Source: an uncultured Pseudoxanthomonas sp. (GTDB lineage: Bacteria; Pseudomonadota; Gammaproteobacteria; Xanthomonadales; Xanthomonadaceae). From it: 64,000 nt of DNA. The notes below the pieces were generated by a model. It was not told the origin of the DNA. It saw only the letters and a list, made by a program, of their open reading frames with translations, and ran no database searches. Of the stretch, positions 8,285 to 22,684 are shown piece after piece (position 1 is the first letter of the stretch; every line of letters begins with the position of its first letter). The stretch is from contig CAMLGZ010000002.1 in the NCBI GenBank assembly GCA_946479745.1, forward strand, positions 248,001 to 312,000. The letters are read 5' to 3'. The translations under genes were made by a program, and so were the position numbers.

Positions 8285-11200
8285 TCACGGCTGCACCACC
8301 GTGATCGATGCCGGTGCCGACTTGCCCACCCCACGGATGTCCGGACGGTACATGTCTTCCACCAGCGGCGGCGGCACGGTGTAGGTGCCGGGCGTGACCG
8401 CGCGGACCAGGTAGAACACCTTGGCTGTGTCGCCGCGATCCAGTTTCAGCGCAGCCACGTAACGGTCGTCGCGGTATTCCTCGTGCTTGACGTCCGCCGA
8501 GCTGGAGCGATCGGTGATGTTGATACCGTCCACCACCACATCCGCCCACTGCTTGGCGTCGCCCAGGTTGAAGTTCTCGATCTCAAGGCCGGCCGGCAGC
8601 AGGTCGGTGAACAAGGCGTCGGGCATGCTCACGTTGGCGGTGATGCCGACGCGGACGATCAAGGCTTCGCCTTCCTTCAGCGTGCCGCCTTTCCACTCCT
8701 TGCCATCGGTCGTGTAGTAACTGCGTTCGATGCCGATCTGCTTGTTGTCGAAGGCCGGCGCGCTACGCGGAATGCCGGCGATTTCCAGACTGGCGAACAG
8801 CGGCGGCACGCCCTCTGGCGTGAACTTCACGCCCTTGGCCAGGGTGGCGTAGTCGAACGCGCGACCGAACAGCTTGGCGGGGGCGATCGTTTCGCTTTCG
8901 CCGCCTACGCTGTAGCTGCCGGACACCAGCTTGGTCTGGTCAGCCATCAAGGCCTTGCCCAACCGCGCCAGCGCCACCTGCTCCTGCGTGCTGAGGTACA
9001 TCCAGCCACTGTTGCGTCGCGCATCCAGTTCGCGACCCAGGTCGACCGAACGCGCATCGTAAGCCGGCTTGGACAGCTTGCGTTCGTGCATCAGCGCGAT
9101 CATCAGCGCATCGTCGCGCACGCGACTGCCGTAGTCGCCCAGGTAGCCGGGACGATCCCCCTTCTTGGCGAAACCATCGGCTATCGCCTTCTCGCCGCGT
9201 TTCCTGTCGCCCTGCAACGACAGCGCGACGCCCAGGTGCACCAGCGGCAATCCGGTAAGGCTCTTGCCGCGTTCGTTGTCGTACAACGCGCGCAGCGTGC
9301 CCAATGGCGCACGGTTCACACGCGCCAGCACATAACCCGAGTAAGCCTGGCTGGCGAACTTCAGGTGGTCGCGCGAATCGTAGCCGTAGAACTGCGCGCC
9401 ACCGGCCAGCAGGTCTTCGCTCAAGCGATTCAGGGCCTTCTGCAGTACCGTGTCCGGCACCGCAAAACCGCCTTCCTTCGCATCCAACAGGAACTCGACG
9501 ATGTACGGGGTCAGCCCGGGGTTGACGTAACCGTCGTCGCCCCACATCGAGAAGTGCCCCGTCGAAACCTGCATCGATGCCAGCCGCCCAAACGCTCCTT
9601 CCATACGCTCGCGCCGCTTCTTCGGATCCAGCCCCTTCACACCCAGCATCTTGGCGGTGGCGTCGTCCAGTTCCAGCGCGGCGTAGCCCTTGCTGGTGGT
9701 CTGCTCGGCGCAGCCGTACGGATAATCGAGCGCGCCCTGCAACGCGCTGCCGAACGGAATCGGCGGCAACGCACTGACCATCATGCGGGCGGTGACCGAG
9801 CCGGTCATCAAGCCATCGGCGAATCCGCTCCCCAGTTCCACCGGCGACATCGTGTCCAGCACTCGTGTCTGCGAGCGCAGCACCGAGGGCCAGCCGGCGC
9901 GCACCGGCACGTCGTACTTGCGATCGACCTTGAAGCCGCCGCCGTCCACGCGCACTCGCACCTGGGCGGTCGTGTAGCCCTCGCCCGCAACGATCGGGAA
10001 GCTCAGCGTGGTCTTGGCGTCCTTGCCAAGCTTGGCGCTACGTGCCGACTGGCCAATATCCAACGGCCCGATGCCATCCACCTGCACCTTGAAGTCGCCT
10101 GCGGCACCGGTGAAGTTCTGCACGTCCAGGGTCACGGTGCTCTTGTCGCCCGGCGCCAGCACGCGCGGCAGGCTGGCTTCGGCCACGATGGGCGCGCGCA
10201 CCAGGGTCTCGCGGTCCTTGTTGCCGTAACGGTCGTCGGAATACACCAGCACCGACACGCGCAAGGTGCCGTTGAAATCAGGAACCTTCAACTTGACCCG
10301 CGCATTGCCCTTCGCGTCCAACTGCACCGGGCCTGCGAACAGGTCCACGGTCTGCACGCGCGAGGTCGGGCGCTTGGCCTGCGGCAACGCCGCCAGCGCC
10401 ATGTCGCCGCCGAAACGGATCTTGGCGGTGTCGCCTTCGAAGCTTTCGATCACGCGGCCATACACGTCGTACGCATCCACGCCCAACCGGCGCTGGGCGA
10501 AGAACTGCGCGTTGGCATCGGGCACCGGGAAGCGGGTGATGTTGAGGATGCCCACATCCACTGCCGACACCGTCACGAATGCCTGCTTGCCGGCCAGTTC
10601 GGGCACGCTGACGGTGACCGGGATGTCCTGCTCGGGCCGCATTTGCGTGGGCGCGACCAGGCCTACCGATACGCGCCGCGCGCGGCGATCCATCGGCACG
10701 TGCGCCACGCCCACGGCGCGGGCCGGGGTGATCTTGCTGGGCACCGAACCGCCGCGGAACACCAGCGCAGTGACGTACACGTCATGGCGCTCCCAATCCT
10801 TGGTCACCGGAATCTCGAACGTGCTGCCCGGTTTGGCTTCGATCTCCTGCACGTACAGCATGCGGTCGCTCTCGACCATCAACAGACCCTTGCCGGGATG
10901 CGGCGGAGTAACCGTGACCTTGAGCGTATCGCCGGCCTTGTAGCCGGTCTTGTCCAGCGCGATCTTCACTTTGTCGGGGCGCGCATCCAGGCCGCGGTTC
11001 TCGTCGTCCCAGCTCCAGCCGGCATTGAACGGATAGCGCGTGGTCAGACCGGTGGCCGGATCGAACACTTCCAGCCGGTAACCGCCCCACTCCACCGGGT
11101 AGTCGATCTTGGCGGCCGTCGCGCCGATGTCGACGGTCTTGACCTCCAGGTTCTCGAAGCGCTGGGTGAAATCGTAGTCCCAGCCGTCGTCCTCGTCGTA

Positions 11201-13216
11201 GTTCCAGTGGTAGTCGCGGTGCTCGCGCACCAGGGTGACCTTCAGCCCCTTGGCCGGTTGCGGTTTGCCGGCGGCATCCACGCGCACCAGTTCGAAGCGC
11301 GCATTGCTGTTGGCGTCGGCGCCGTCCTTGTCGTCGAACAGCGGGCGCACGCCGACCAGCGCAGTAGCCGGCCACAGCACGCGCTTGAGCGTGCGGTTGA
11401 CGGTGCGGCCGCCGGTTTCGTACACGCTGCCCGATACCACCGCCGCGATGGTGCTGGTGGGTTTGGCTTCGGCGGGCAGCGCGATGTCTTCCTCGTACAC
11501 GCCTTCGGCATCAAAGGTGGTGTCGATGATGTCCTTGGCTTCCTTGGGCAACTGCACCGTGGGATCGCCGAAGAAATAGCCAGGCAGCTGTTCCAGCGGA
11601 TGCTGTTCCACCGCCACGGCCAGCTTGGCGGTGAAGCGGTTGCCATCGGCGGGCGCGCCGTACAGATACGCGGCCTTGGCTTTGAGCTTGAAGGCTTCGC
11701 CCGGCTTGAGCACCGCCTGGCTGGTTTCCAGGTCCAGCTTCATGCGCTCGGGCAGGAATTCCTCGATGCGCAGGGTCATGCCCTGTACCGCTTCCTTGCT
11801 GGCCGGGTCGGTGCGGAACTCCACCTGCCAGCGGCCAGTGGGAGCTTCCACCGGAATGGTCTGTTCGAAACTGAAATAACCTTGTGCGCCGGGTTGCAGG
11901 CGGGTCTCGCGGAAAGTCTTGCCGTCCGGCTGTTTCAAACGCAGGAACACCGGCTGCGGCTTGGTGGGCTTACCGTCGTTGTCTCGCAGCAAGGCGTTGA
12001 TGCGTACGGTCTCGCCGGGCCGGTACAGGTCGCGTCCGGACCATGCGAACACGTCGAACCACGCGGCCTCGCGTCCTGCGACCGAGAATTCGGACAAATC
12101 CAGCGCCGGCTGGTTGAACGGTAGCATGGACACGTCGTTGCCGCGCTTGGCGATCAGCACCTGGCCCGCATCCAACTTGTAGTTGAGCAGCACGTTGCCG
12201 TTGCCGTCGGTCTCTCCCTTCAGGAACACCTCGCCCTGCGGGTCGAGGACCTTCAGCTCCACGCCGCCGATGGCATCGCCGTTGTTGAGCGAGGCCGTAT
12301 GGACGAACAGCTTGTCCTTGTAGGCGCGCGCGTGCAGGCCGATGTCGCTGACGGTAAAGAAGGCGGTTTCGAAATCGCCGGAGAACTTGCCGGTGCGCTT
12401 CATCACCGCAAAGTACAGGCCGGGTTCCTGCAGCTCCTTGATGTCCTGGATGGGCAGGTAGGTCAGCATGCGTTCGTTGGGTTTTCCGTCCAGCACGAAG
12501 CGGTTGACGTAGACCGGTTCGGCCAGGTCGCCGATCGGCGTGTTGTCGCCGTATTCGCTGTCCAGGTCCCAGCTGCCGCGGCGGCCGCCGCGCTGGTACT
12601 CGGAAAAGAACTTCGGCAGATTCTTCTCGCCGACGCGCAGGAATTCCACGTCCACTTCCTTGACGTTGATCGACACCACCGGCAAGCCGCGGCTCTCGCG
12701 CGCCGGCAGCACGCTGCCTTGCGAGGCGAAGCCGACGGCAGGGTCGAGCTGGCCGGTGTGGACTTTCTCCTTCAATTCCTTGCCCAGCCGGTTGCCGTCG
12801 GCGGCCAGCAGGTCGGCGCGCACCAGGACTTCGTAGTCCTTGGCCGCTTCCACGTATGGGAAGCGCAGGATCAGGCCTTTTTCGTCCAGCACCCAGCTGC
12901 CTTTGACCGCGGCACCCTTATCGTCGGTCACCACCAGCAAGTCGTCGAAGTTCTGCGAACCCACCAACGGGCGGCTGAACTCCAGGGCGATGGCGAGGTC
13001 GCCGTCGTGCTGGTCCGGGTAGATGCTGGCCAGCGCAAAACCCTTTATTTCTTCCTTTTGCGCCTTGATCGGCTCGCCGCTGGGCTCGGGAAGCTGCCCG
13101 GTTTCGTTGCGCTTGCAGGCGCCCAGCGCCAGCAACAGAAACATTGAAACGAAAAACGCGCGCACCAAGTGGATACGCGCGTTTGCCTTGCTCTGCGGTG
13201 CCGATTCCATTTGCAT
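8285..13216 (-). CDS. yfhM: Bacterial alpha-2-macroglobulin lipoprotein (YfhM type)
   Basis: A 1643-residue periplasmic lipoprotein. The lipobox LALGAC (lipidated C34) follows a short basic and hydrophobic leader. Tandem macroglobulin-like domains fill the N-terminal half, with the bait region in the middle. The thioester motif CAEQ (YPYGCAEQTTS, Cys near 1169) is intact, so this is the protease-trapping class I form rather than the thioester-less YfaS form. Family members are thought to protect the periplasm against proteases when the envelope is breached, working with PBP1C, whose gene follows on the same strand. A second ATG two codons in (13210) has slightly better spacing to the AGGCAGGG sequence. 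Confidence 0.93.
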   Translation of the reverse strand: MQMESAPQSKANARIHLVRAFFVSMFLLLALGACKRNETGQLPEPSGEPIKAQKEEIKGFALASIYPDQHDGDLAIALEFSRPLVGSQNFDDLLVVTDDKGAAVKGSWVLDEKGLILRFPYVEAAKDYEVLVRADLLAADGNRLGKELKEKVHTGQLDPAVGFASQGSVLPARESRGLPVVSINVKEVDVEFLRVGEKNLPKFFSEYQRGGRRGSWDLDSEYGDNTPIGDLAEPVYVNRFVLDGKPNERMLTYLPIQDIKELQEPGLYFAVMKRTGKFSGDFETAFFTVSDIGLHARAYKDKLFVHTASLNNGDAIGGVELKVLDPQGEVFLKGETDGNGNVLLNYKLDAGQVLIAKRGNDVSMLPFNQPALDLSEFSVAGREAAWFDVFAWSGRDLYRPGETVRINALLRDNDGKPTKPQPVFLRLKQPDGKTFRETRLQPGAQGYFSFEQTIPVEAPTGRWQVEFRTDPASKEAVQGMTLRIEEFLPERMKLDLETSQAVLKPGEAFKLKAKAAYLYGAPADGNRFTAKLAVAVEQHPLEQLPGYFFGDPTVQLPKEAKDIIDTTFDAEGVYEEDIALPAEAKPTSTIAAVVSGSVYETGGRTVNRTLKRVLWPATALVGVRPLFDDKDGADANSNARFELVRVDAAGKPQPAKGLKVTLVREHRDYHWNYDEDDGWDYDFTQRFENLEVKTVDIGATAAKIDYPVEWGGYRLEVFDPATGLTTRYPFNAGWSWDDENRGLDARPDKVKIALDKTGYKAGDTLKVTVTPPHPGKGLLMVESDRMLYVQEIEAKPGSTFEIPVTKDWERHDVYVTALVFRGGSVPSKITPARAVGVAHVPMDRRARRVSVGLVAPTQMRPEQDIPVTVSVPELAGKQAFVTVSAVDVGILNITRFPVPDANAQFFAQRRLGVDAYDVYGRVIESFEGDTAKIRFGGDMALAALPQAKRPTSRVQTVDLFAGPVQLDAKGNARVKLKVPDFNGTLRVSVLVYSDDRYGNKDRETLVRAPIVAEASLPRVLAPGDKSTVTLDVQNFTGAAGDFKVQVDGIGPLDIGQSARSAKLGKDAKTTLSFPIVAGEGYTTAQVRVRVDGGGFKVDRKYDVPVRAGWPSVLRSQTRVLDTMSPVELGSGFADGLMTGSVTARMMVSALPPIPFGSALQGALDYPYGCAEQTTSKGYAALELDDATAKMLGVKGLDPKKRRERMEGAFGRLASMQVSTGHFSMWGDDGYVNPGLTPYIVEFLLDAKEGGFAVPDTVLQKALNRLSEDLLAGGAQFYGYDSRDHLKFASQAYSGYVLARVNRAPLGTLRALYDNERGKSLTGLPLVHLGVALSLQGDRKRGEKAIADGFAKKGDRPGYLGDYGSRVRDDALMIALMHERKLSKPAYDARSVDLGRELDARRNSGWMYLSTQEQVALARLGKALMADQTKLVSGSYSVGGESETIAPAKLFGRAFDYATLAKGVKFTPEGVPPLFASLEIAGIPRSAPAFDNKQIGIERSYYTTDGKEWKGGTLKEGEALIVRVGITANVSMPDALFTDLLPAGLEIENFNLGDAKQWADVVVDGINITDRSSSADVKHEEYRDDRYVAALKLDRGDTAKVFYLVRAVTPGTYTVPPPLVEDMYRPDIRGVGKSAPASITVVQP

Positions 13217-13344
13217 TTCCCTGCCTAGGATGTATTGGCAGTATAGAACGCAAAGCTCGTGTGTTTGGGGTCAACCCAACTCACATTTACGAGATCAAAC
13301 CCGTAGCTCAGGGAATGATCGTGTCCAGCGATCTGCTTTTGCTT

Positions 13345-13472
13345 TTCCCCCTTTGGAAAAGGGGGCTACGGAGGATTTGCTCTTGGCGCCAAGAGCAAAT
13401 CCCCTCAATCCCCCTTTTTCAAAGGGGGAGGCAAAAGCAGACACCTTCCCCCTTTCTTTGTAAAAGGGGGAA
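13345..13472. repeat. Composite palindromic element between gyrA and the alpha-2-macroglobulin gene
   Basis: C5T3/A4G5-type hairpins (CCCCCTTTGGAAAAGGGGG near 13348-13366, CCCCCTTTTTCAAAGGGGG near 13410-13428, CCCCCTTTCTTTGTAAAAGG near 13450-13469) surround a perfect 30-bp palindrome at 13373-13402 centred on GGCGCC. Its flanks repeat the same G/C-run arms. It probably belongs to an intergenic REP/MITE-like family, and may also terminate gyrA transcription on the minus strand. Confidence 0.75.
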
Positions 13473-13510
13473 AGCAAGACTCAAGTTTATGGGCTTGGAG
13501 CCCGAGCCGA

Positions 13511-16105
<2,595 letters not shown>

Positions 16106-16199
16106 TCGGGTTCCGTTTTCTGGTGATTTCTACGGCCAAAAACCGGGCTGCCGAAGCGGGTTCGGCGAGCCGGAAATCGGTGGGATTTTCAACTGCGGA

Positions 16200-16208
16200 A
16201 TTGTACCA
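16200..16208 (-). promoter_or_regulatory. Possible extended -10 promoter for gyrA
   Basis: On the minus strand the sequence reads TGGTACAAT, an extended -10 element (TGn plus TAnAAT), about 95 bases before the gyrA ATG. No good -35 is seen at normal spacing, which is acceptable for extended -10 promoters. The rest of the 323-bp gap 16106-16428 holds only the inverted repeat near its far end. Confidence 0.4.
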
Positions 16209-16365
16209 CGGATGGGTACCTGGGAGGAGCTCTGGAATGCTAGAAAAACAAGCACTTAGAGAGAAGAAAGTGACTATCTGGAAGCGGCGGGCATCTGCCG
16301 ATTTCAGCGCCGACCGCGCACCCTGGGAACGCCCAAGGACCATGCGCCCGGCATGGGTGGCCTTA

Positions 16366-16427
16366 GTAGGGCGGGCATTGTCCGCCATGCAGTTCGCGCG
16401 AAAGGCGGCGGGCAGTGCCCGCCCTAC
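16366..16427. repeat. Imperfect inverted repeat (GTAGGGCGGGC type)
   Basis: GTAGGGCGGGCATTGTCCGCC at 16366-16386 (first 20: GTAGGGCGGGCATTGTCCGC) pairs imperfectly with a copy ending GTGCCCGCCCTAC at 16427. It begins one base beyond the mtnA stop, so it probably doubles as its terminator. Confidence 0.7.
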
Positions 16428-16428
16428 C

Positions 16429-17484
16429 TCAACTGAAAGCTTCCCGCATCTTTTCGACAGTCGGCTGCTCTATCACACCCTTCTCGGTGACGATCGCATC
16501 GATCAGCTCCGCCGGAGTGACATCGAATACGGGATTCCAGGCATGGATGCCCTCGGCCACGATGCGAGTGCCGCCGATGCCCAGCATCTCTGCCGGATCG
16601 CGCTCCTCGATCTCGATCAGGTCGCCGCTGGCGGTGGCCATGTCCACCGTCGAGGACGGCGCCACCACCATGAACTTGACCCCGTGGTGGTGTGCGGCGA
16701 TGGCCAGCTGGTAAGTACCGATCTTGTTGGCGGTGTCGCCGTTGGCGCAGATGCGGTCCGCCCCCACGACGACCCATTGCACCGCGCCGGTCTTCATCAG
16801 ATGCGACGCCGCCGAATCGGCGATCAGGGTCGCGTCGATGCCGTCCTGCTGCAGCTCCCATACGGTCAGTCGCGCGCCCTGCTGCCAGGGGCGTGTCTCG
16901 CCGGCGAAAACCCTGGCGATGCGCTGCTGCGCCACGCCTGCACGGATCACGCCCAATGCCGTGCCGAAGCCGGCAGTGGCCAGGGAGCCGGTGTTGCAAT
17001 GGGTCAGCACGCCGCTGCCTTCGTTGATCAGCGCCGCACCCAACGCGCCCATGTGGCGGTTGGCTGCCAGGTCTTCTTCGGCAATGGCCTGCGCCTCGCG
17101 CTCCAGCACCTGCCGCCAATCGGCGCCGGCAGGCTGCAGCACTCTGCGCATGCGGGCCAAGGCCCAAGCCAGGTTGACCGCGGTAGGCCTGGCCGCATTC
17201 AGCCGCTGCAGGGCCGGTTCCAGTTTGAGCGCCGCCTCGGCGCCATCGGCGGCTTCGATCGCACGCGCCGCCAGCACCACGCCCCAGCCCGCGGCGATGC
17301 CGATGGCCGGCGCGCCGCGGACTGCCAGCGAATGGATCGCGGCGGCTACTTCATCGCTGTTGCGGGAACTGAGGTGCTCGACCTGGAAAGGCAGTTTGCG
17401 CTGGTCCAGCAGGTCCAGCGTTTCGCCGGTCCAGAGGATGGGGCGGATTCGGTCGTAGCGGGCGTAGTCGATGTCGTTTTCCAT
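16429..17484 (-). CDS. mtnA: S-methyl-5-thioribose-1-phosphate isomerase
   Basis: A 351-residue enzyme of the methionine salvage pathway that converts methylthioribose-1-phosphate to the ribulose form. Family motifs are [13 protein letters not shown] (residues about 56-68), [19 protein letters not shown] with the catalytic Cys, and [18 protein letters not shown] with the catalytic Asp. The fold is shared with eIF2B-type proteins, but these motifs are specific to MtnA. No other salvage gene is adjacent, and no SAM-type riboswitch structure was recognised upstream. It lies upstream of gyrA on the same strand but is separated by 323 bp. Confidence 0.96.
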   Translation of the reverse strand: MENDIDYARYDRIRPILWTGETLDLLDQRKLPFQVEHLSSRNSDEVAAAIHSLAVRGAPAIGIAAGWGVVLAARAIEAADGAEAALKLEPALQRLNAARPTAVNLAWALARMRRVLQPAGADWRQVLEREAQAIAEEDLAANRHMGALGAALINEGSGVLTHCNTGSLATAGFGTALGVIRAGVAQQRIARVFAGETRPWQQGARLTVWELQQDGIDATLIADSAASHLMKTGAVQWVVVGADRICANGDTANKIGTYQLAIAAHHHGVKFMVVAPSSTVDMATASGDLIEIEERDPAEMLGIGGTRIVAEGIHAWNPVFDVTPAELIDAIVTEKGVIEQPTVEKMREAFS

Positions 17485-17525
17485 AGCTCAAGTTTAGAGC
17501 ATCGACAGTGGACGGAATGTTGCGC

Positions 17526-18242
17526 TCAATGCACTCCGAATTCCGCCCTGCAACCCTTGTCCACCCAGATGCCTTCGCTGTCCCAGCCCCAATTGGTCTC
17601 TTTCACGCAACGCGTCCGCGAGAGCTGGCGTAGAAGGTCCACTCCGTTGTCCACCGCCACTTCACACCGTTTCCGCTGCCGGTCGTCGGAAGCGCACACC
17701 AGTTTCTTCGACTGCGCCTCCACGGGCGCGACAGCATCGCGTCCGGAAGCATCGGCCACACCCACCCTGAATTCCGCCCGGCAGCCACGGGCGGTCCAAA
17801 TACCGGTTTCGTCGTAACCCCAGTCCAGGTTTTCGACGCAATCGGAAGTGGACAGCAGCCGCGTCAGGCGTACGCCGTGGCGGGTTTCGGCGGGACAATG
17901 CTCCACGCGGTTAGCGAGGGATTCGCAACGCACCAGAGCGCCCCGGACTTCTTCCTGCACGGGAATCTGCTTGCCGGTGACGAATTCGGCGCGGCAACGA
18001 TGCGACACCCAGACCCCGTGACGGTCGTAGTCCCAGTTGCGGCCTTGCATGCAGGGCGTTTTCGACAGCTGCTTGACCAGGGTGATCCCTTCCCCGGTAT
18101 CGACCTGGCAGTAATGCTGCTGGGTGCCGTCGGTTTCGCAACGGAAACGCATGCCGCTAGCGCCCGACGCCGGCGGTTCGGCAGACGCAGGTGCCTGACA
18201 AACCAACAGCGACACCAAGCAGCTCCTGACAAAAATGTTCAT
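17526..18242 (-). CDS. Secreted protein with three DUF3011 repeats
   Basis: A 238-residue protein with a signal peptide (FVRSCLVSLLVCQAPASA) and then three repeats of about 55 residues. Each repeat has four cysteines in the order C-x7-C-x(18-19)-C-x(15-17)-C and ends in G(V/I)W-x4-CRAEF, the DUF3011 signature. The first repeat lacks the Gly in its last GCRAEF box (HRCRAEF). The pairs of cysteines and periplasmic location suggest disulfide-bonded lectin-like or structural modules, but no function is known. The ATG at 18242 is preferred to one four codons earlier because it begins the signal peptide directly. It is common in Xanthomonadaceae. Confidence 0.8.
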   Translation of the reverse strand: MNIFVRSCLVSLLVCQAPASAEPPASGASGMRFRCETDGTQQHYCQVDTGEGITLVKQLSKTPCMQGRNWDYDRHGVWVSHRCRAEFVTGKQIPVQEEVRGALVRCESLANRVEHCPAETRHGVRLTRLLSTSDCVENLDWGYDETGIWTARGCRAEFRVGVADASGRDAVAPVEAQSKKLVCASDDRQRKRCEVAVDNGVDLLRQLSRTRCVKETNWGWDSEGIWVDKGCRAEFGVH

Positions 18243-18340
18243 GCACGCCCCCATAACGTCGGCAACAGGGTCGCATTAATGCTGTTAATGAATATGTAAA
18301 CGTGAGCCTGAATGCTTTCTACACGCCTTGCGCGTGCCGT

Positions 18341-19300
18341 TCAGGCTTCACCGAACGAAAAAGCCAGCACATCGGCGATGCGTTCGGTGCCGACCATGGC
18401 CATGAGCAATCTGTCCACGCCCAGCGCGACCCCCGCGCACGCGGGCAGACCACGGGCCATGGCGTCGAGCAGGCGCTGATCCAACGGCGGCAACGATGCG
18501 ATCCTGGACTCGCGCACCGACAGATCGCGCAGGAAACGCTGGCGTTGCTCGTCCGCGTCGATCAGTTCGTGGTATCCGTTGGCCAGTTCGTGATGGCCCA
18601 GGTACAACTCGAAACGTTCGGCCAGCGGCGGATCGCCGGGGCGTATCCTGGCCAGCGCGCATTGCGAGGCGGGCCAGTCGCGGACCACGGTGATGCGGTC
18701 CGGCGGAAAGGCGGGTTGCAGCAGGTGCGTGATCAGCAGATCCAGCCAATCATCGCGGGTCAGGCCTTGCGCATCGATGTCATAGGCGGACAAGGGCGTG
18801 CGTAGTTGCGCTTCGGTGGCGGTGAAGGGGTCCAGGCCCAAACCCTGCAGGAACAATTCGCGATAGGTGCAGGAAACCACTTCGGCCTGGCGGCCGATCA
18901 GGCTCAATGCGCGCTGCACAAGCTGCACGGTTTCTTCGATCAGCCGCAGATGGTCCCAACCCACGCGATACCACTCCAGCATGGTGAACTCGGGGTTGTG
19001 GCGTCCGCCCGCTTCGCCGTTGCGGAACACGCGGCCCAACTCATAGCAATCGCCCACGCCTGCGGCGAGCAGACGCTTGAGCGGATACTCCGGCGAGGTG
19101 CGCATCCAGCGCGTACGCGCGCCGGCTTCGGAATGCCCGGTGAAGTGGGTGGTGAAGCTTTCGATATTGGGTTCGGTGTTGCCGGCTTCGGACAGGATGG
19201 GCGTCTCCACTTCCAGCACATCGCGTTCGGCGAAATAAAGACGGAACAGCGCATTGACCGCTGCGCGCAGGCGCAGTGCATCCAGATCGACGGCAGTCAA
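18341..19300 (-). CDS. epmA: Elongation factor P beta-lysyltransferase
   Basis: A 319-residue truncated lysyl-tRNA synthetase paralogue (PoxA/GenX). It has only the class II catalytic core and lacks the anticodon-binding domain. Motif 2 is visible in ELGRVFRNGEAGGRHNPEFT and motif 3 in GVALGVDRLLMAM; SPEYPLKRLLAAG is typical of EpmA. It attaches (R)-beta-lysine to EF-P, which helps ribosomes pass polyproline stretches. The partners epmB and efp are not in the window. An inverted repeat separates it from ligA, which lies upstream on the same strand. Confidence 0.95.
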   Translation of the reverse strand: MTAVDLDALRLRAAVNALFRLYFAERDVLEVETPILSEAGNTEPNIESFTTHFTGHSEAGARTRWMRTSPEYPLKRLLAAGVGDCYELGRVFRNGEAGGRHNPEFTMLEWYRVGWDHLRLIEETVQLVQRALSLIGRQAEVVSCTYRELFLQGLGLDPFTATEAQLRTPLSAYDIDAQGLTRDDWLDLLITHLLQPAFPPDRITVVRDWPASQCALARIRPGDPPLAERFELYLGHHELANGYHELIDADEQRQRFLRDLSVRESRIASLPPLDQRLLDAMARGLPACAGVALGVDRLLMAMVGTERIADVLAFSFGEA

Positions 19301-19314
19301 AACGTCCTGATCCC

Positions 19315-19385
19315 TTTGTAGGAGCGACGCGAGTCGCGAAGCCGTGAAGGCTTCAGAGCTTCGCGACTCGCGTCGCTCCTACAAA
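19315..19385. repeat. Inverted repeat, family 2
   Basis: Perfect 28-bp arms at 19315-19342 and 19358-19385 (TTTGTAGGAGCGACGCGAGT...) surround a 15-bp loop between ligA and epmA. It is the longest perfect member of this family in the window and could act as a terminator for ligA. Confidence 0.88.
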
Positions 19386-19397
19386 AGCCGGTCTTGA

Positions 19398-21851
<2,454 letters not shown>

Positions 21852-21854
21852 ACC

Positions 21855-22580
21855 TCACCAGCGCGGCGACTTGGTCAGCGGCGGCGCTTCGTGCTGGCGG
21901 TCGTAGGCGCGCAGTTCCTCGCGGATATGCATGATGCGTTGGCGGCCCAGCGCGTTGCGGCTGTCGTCCAGAACAACGCCGTCCAGCAGCTCGGCCATGC
22001 GCTGCACGTTGGGCAGCAGTTTCTCCCACGCATCCAGCGCGGTCAGCGGCGCCGGCAGAGTGAGGAAGAAAGCGATGGCCGGCGTTTCCAGCTCGCGGAT
22101 GTTGGCCATGTCGAAACTACCGGGCTGCAGGATGTTGGCCATGCTGAAGATGGGACCGCGCTCGGGATGGTTCTCCACCAGACGGTGGAACACGTTCATG
22201 TGGCCGAAGGTCAGGCCGGTCTTTTCGGCGGCCACCACGATGTCCTCGCCCCGCAAGGTGTGGCCGGCACGTGCTGCGACGTAAAGCGAGACGATCTTGT
22301 CGAAATCCTGGCTGGGGCGCTTGCCCAGGTCGGTTTCGATGGCGCCGCCGGGCAGACCCAGCTCGGGTTGTGAAACGGCGTCGCTGCTGTAGTCCAGGCC
22401 AGAGCCGTCGGCGGAAAGATCGCCCGCCAGGCTGGGCTCGGTGCGCGCGCCGTCCCGCTCGCCGGGTTCGATGCGTTTGCCCTGTTTCGATTTCTTGGGG
22501 CGGCCGAAGAAGACGATCGCCGCGATCAGCAGTACGCCTGCGATCAGGATGCCGATTCTAAGCAAGGCCATGTCGGACAT
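21855..22580 (-). CDS. zipA: Cell division protein ZipA
   Basis: A 241-residue division protein. It has an N-terminal membrane anchor with an out-in layout (IGILIAGVLLIAAIVFFG), a short basic patch, a charged and Pro/Gly-containing linker, and a C-terminal FtsZ-binding domain from about residue 95 (HMNVFHRLVENHPERGPIFSMANI...). It tethers FtsZ to the inner membrane. The linker is shorter than in E. coli ZipA. Its position between smc and ligA is the conserved gammaproteobacterial arrangement and supports the call. Confidence 0.93.
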   Translation of the reverse strand: MSDMALLRIGILIAGVLLIAAIVFFGRPKKSKQGKRIEPGERDGARTEPSLAGDLSADGSGLDYSSDAVSQPELGLPGGAIETDLGKRPSQDFDKIVSLYVAARAGHTLRGEDIVVAAEKTGLTFGHMNVFHRLVENHPERGPIFSMANILQPGSFDMANIRELETPAIAFFLTLPAPLTALDAWEKLLPNVQRMAELLDGVVLDDSRNALGRQRIMHIREELRAYDRQHEAPPLTKSPRW

Positions 22581-22684
22581 TTATCTGTTTCTCCGCGTGG
22601 GGGGTCGCTGAGGGAATCATGCTGAAGGTCGTGCTTTCAGGGTAACGCAACGGCTATGCTGCGCAAGGTCAATGTCCTCCAAGA

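Noticed and set aside
8252..12124. A 1290-codon open frame antisense to the alpha-2-macroglobulin gene
   Set aside because: It shows no family motif, reads as a His/Gln/Ala/Arg-rich mirror of the gene opposite, and comes from the high GC content at third positions. The same applies to long antisense frames over gyrA, smc, bglX and the amidohydrolase.
13345..13472. CRISPR-like array
   Set aside because: The repeats are inverted G/C runs with no regular spacer size; no cas gene is near.
16106..16428. SAM-dependent riboswitch or small RNA near mtnA
   Set aside because: The gap lies downstream of mtnA, and no SAM-I/II type conserved core was seen upstream of mtnA either.
18294..18308. TGTAAACGTGAGCC before the DUF3011 gene
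   Set aside because: The left half fits the LacI motif, but the right half does not, and the gene is outside the sugar locus.
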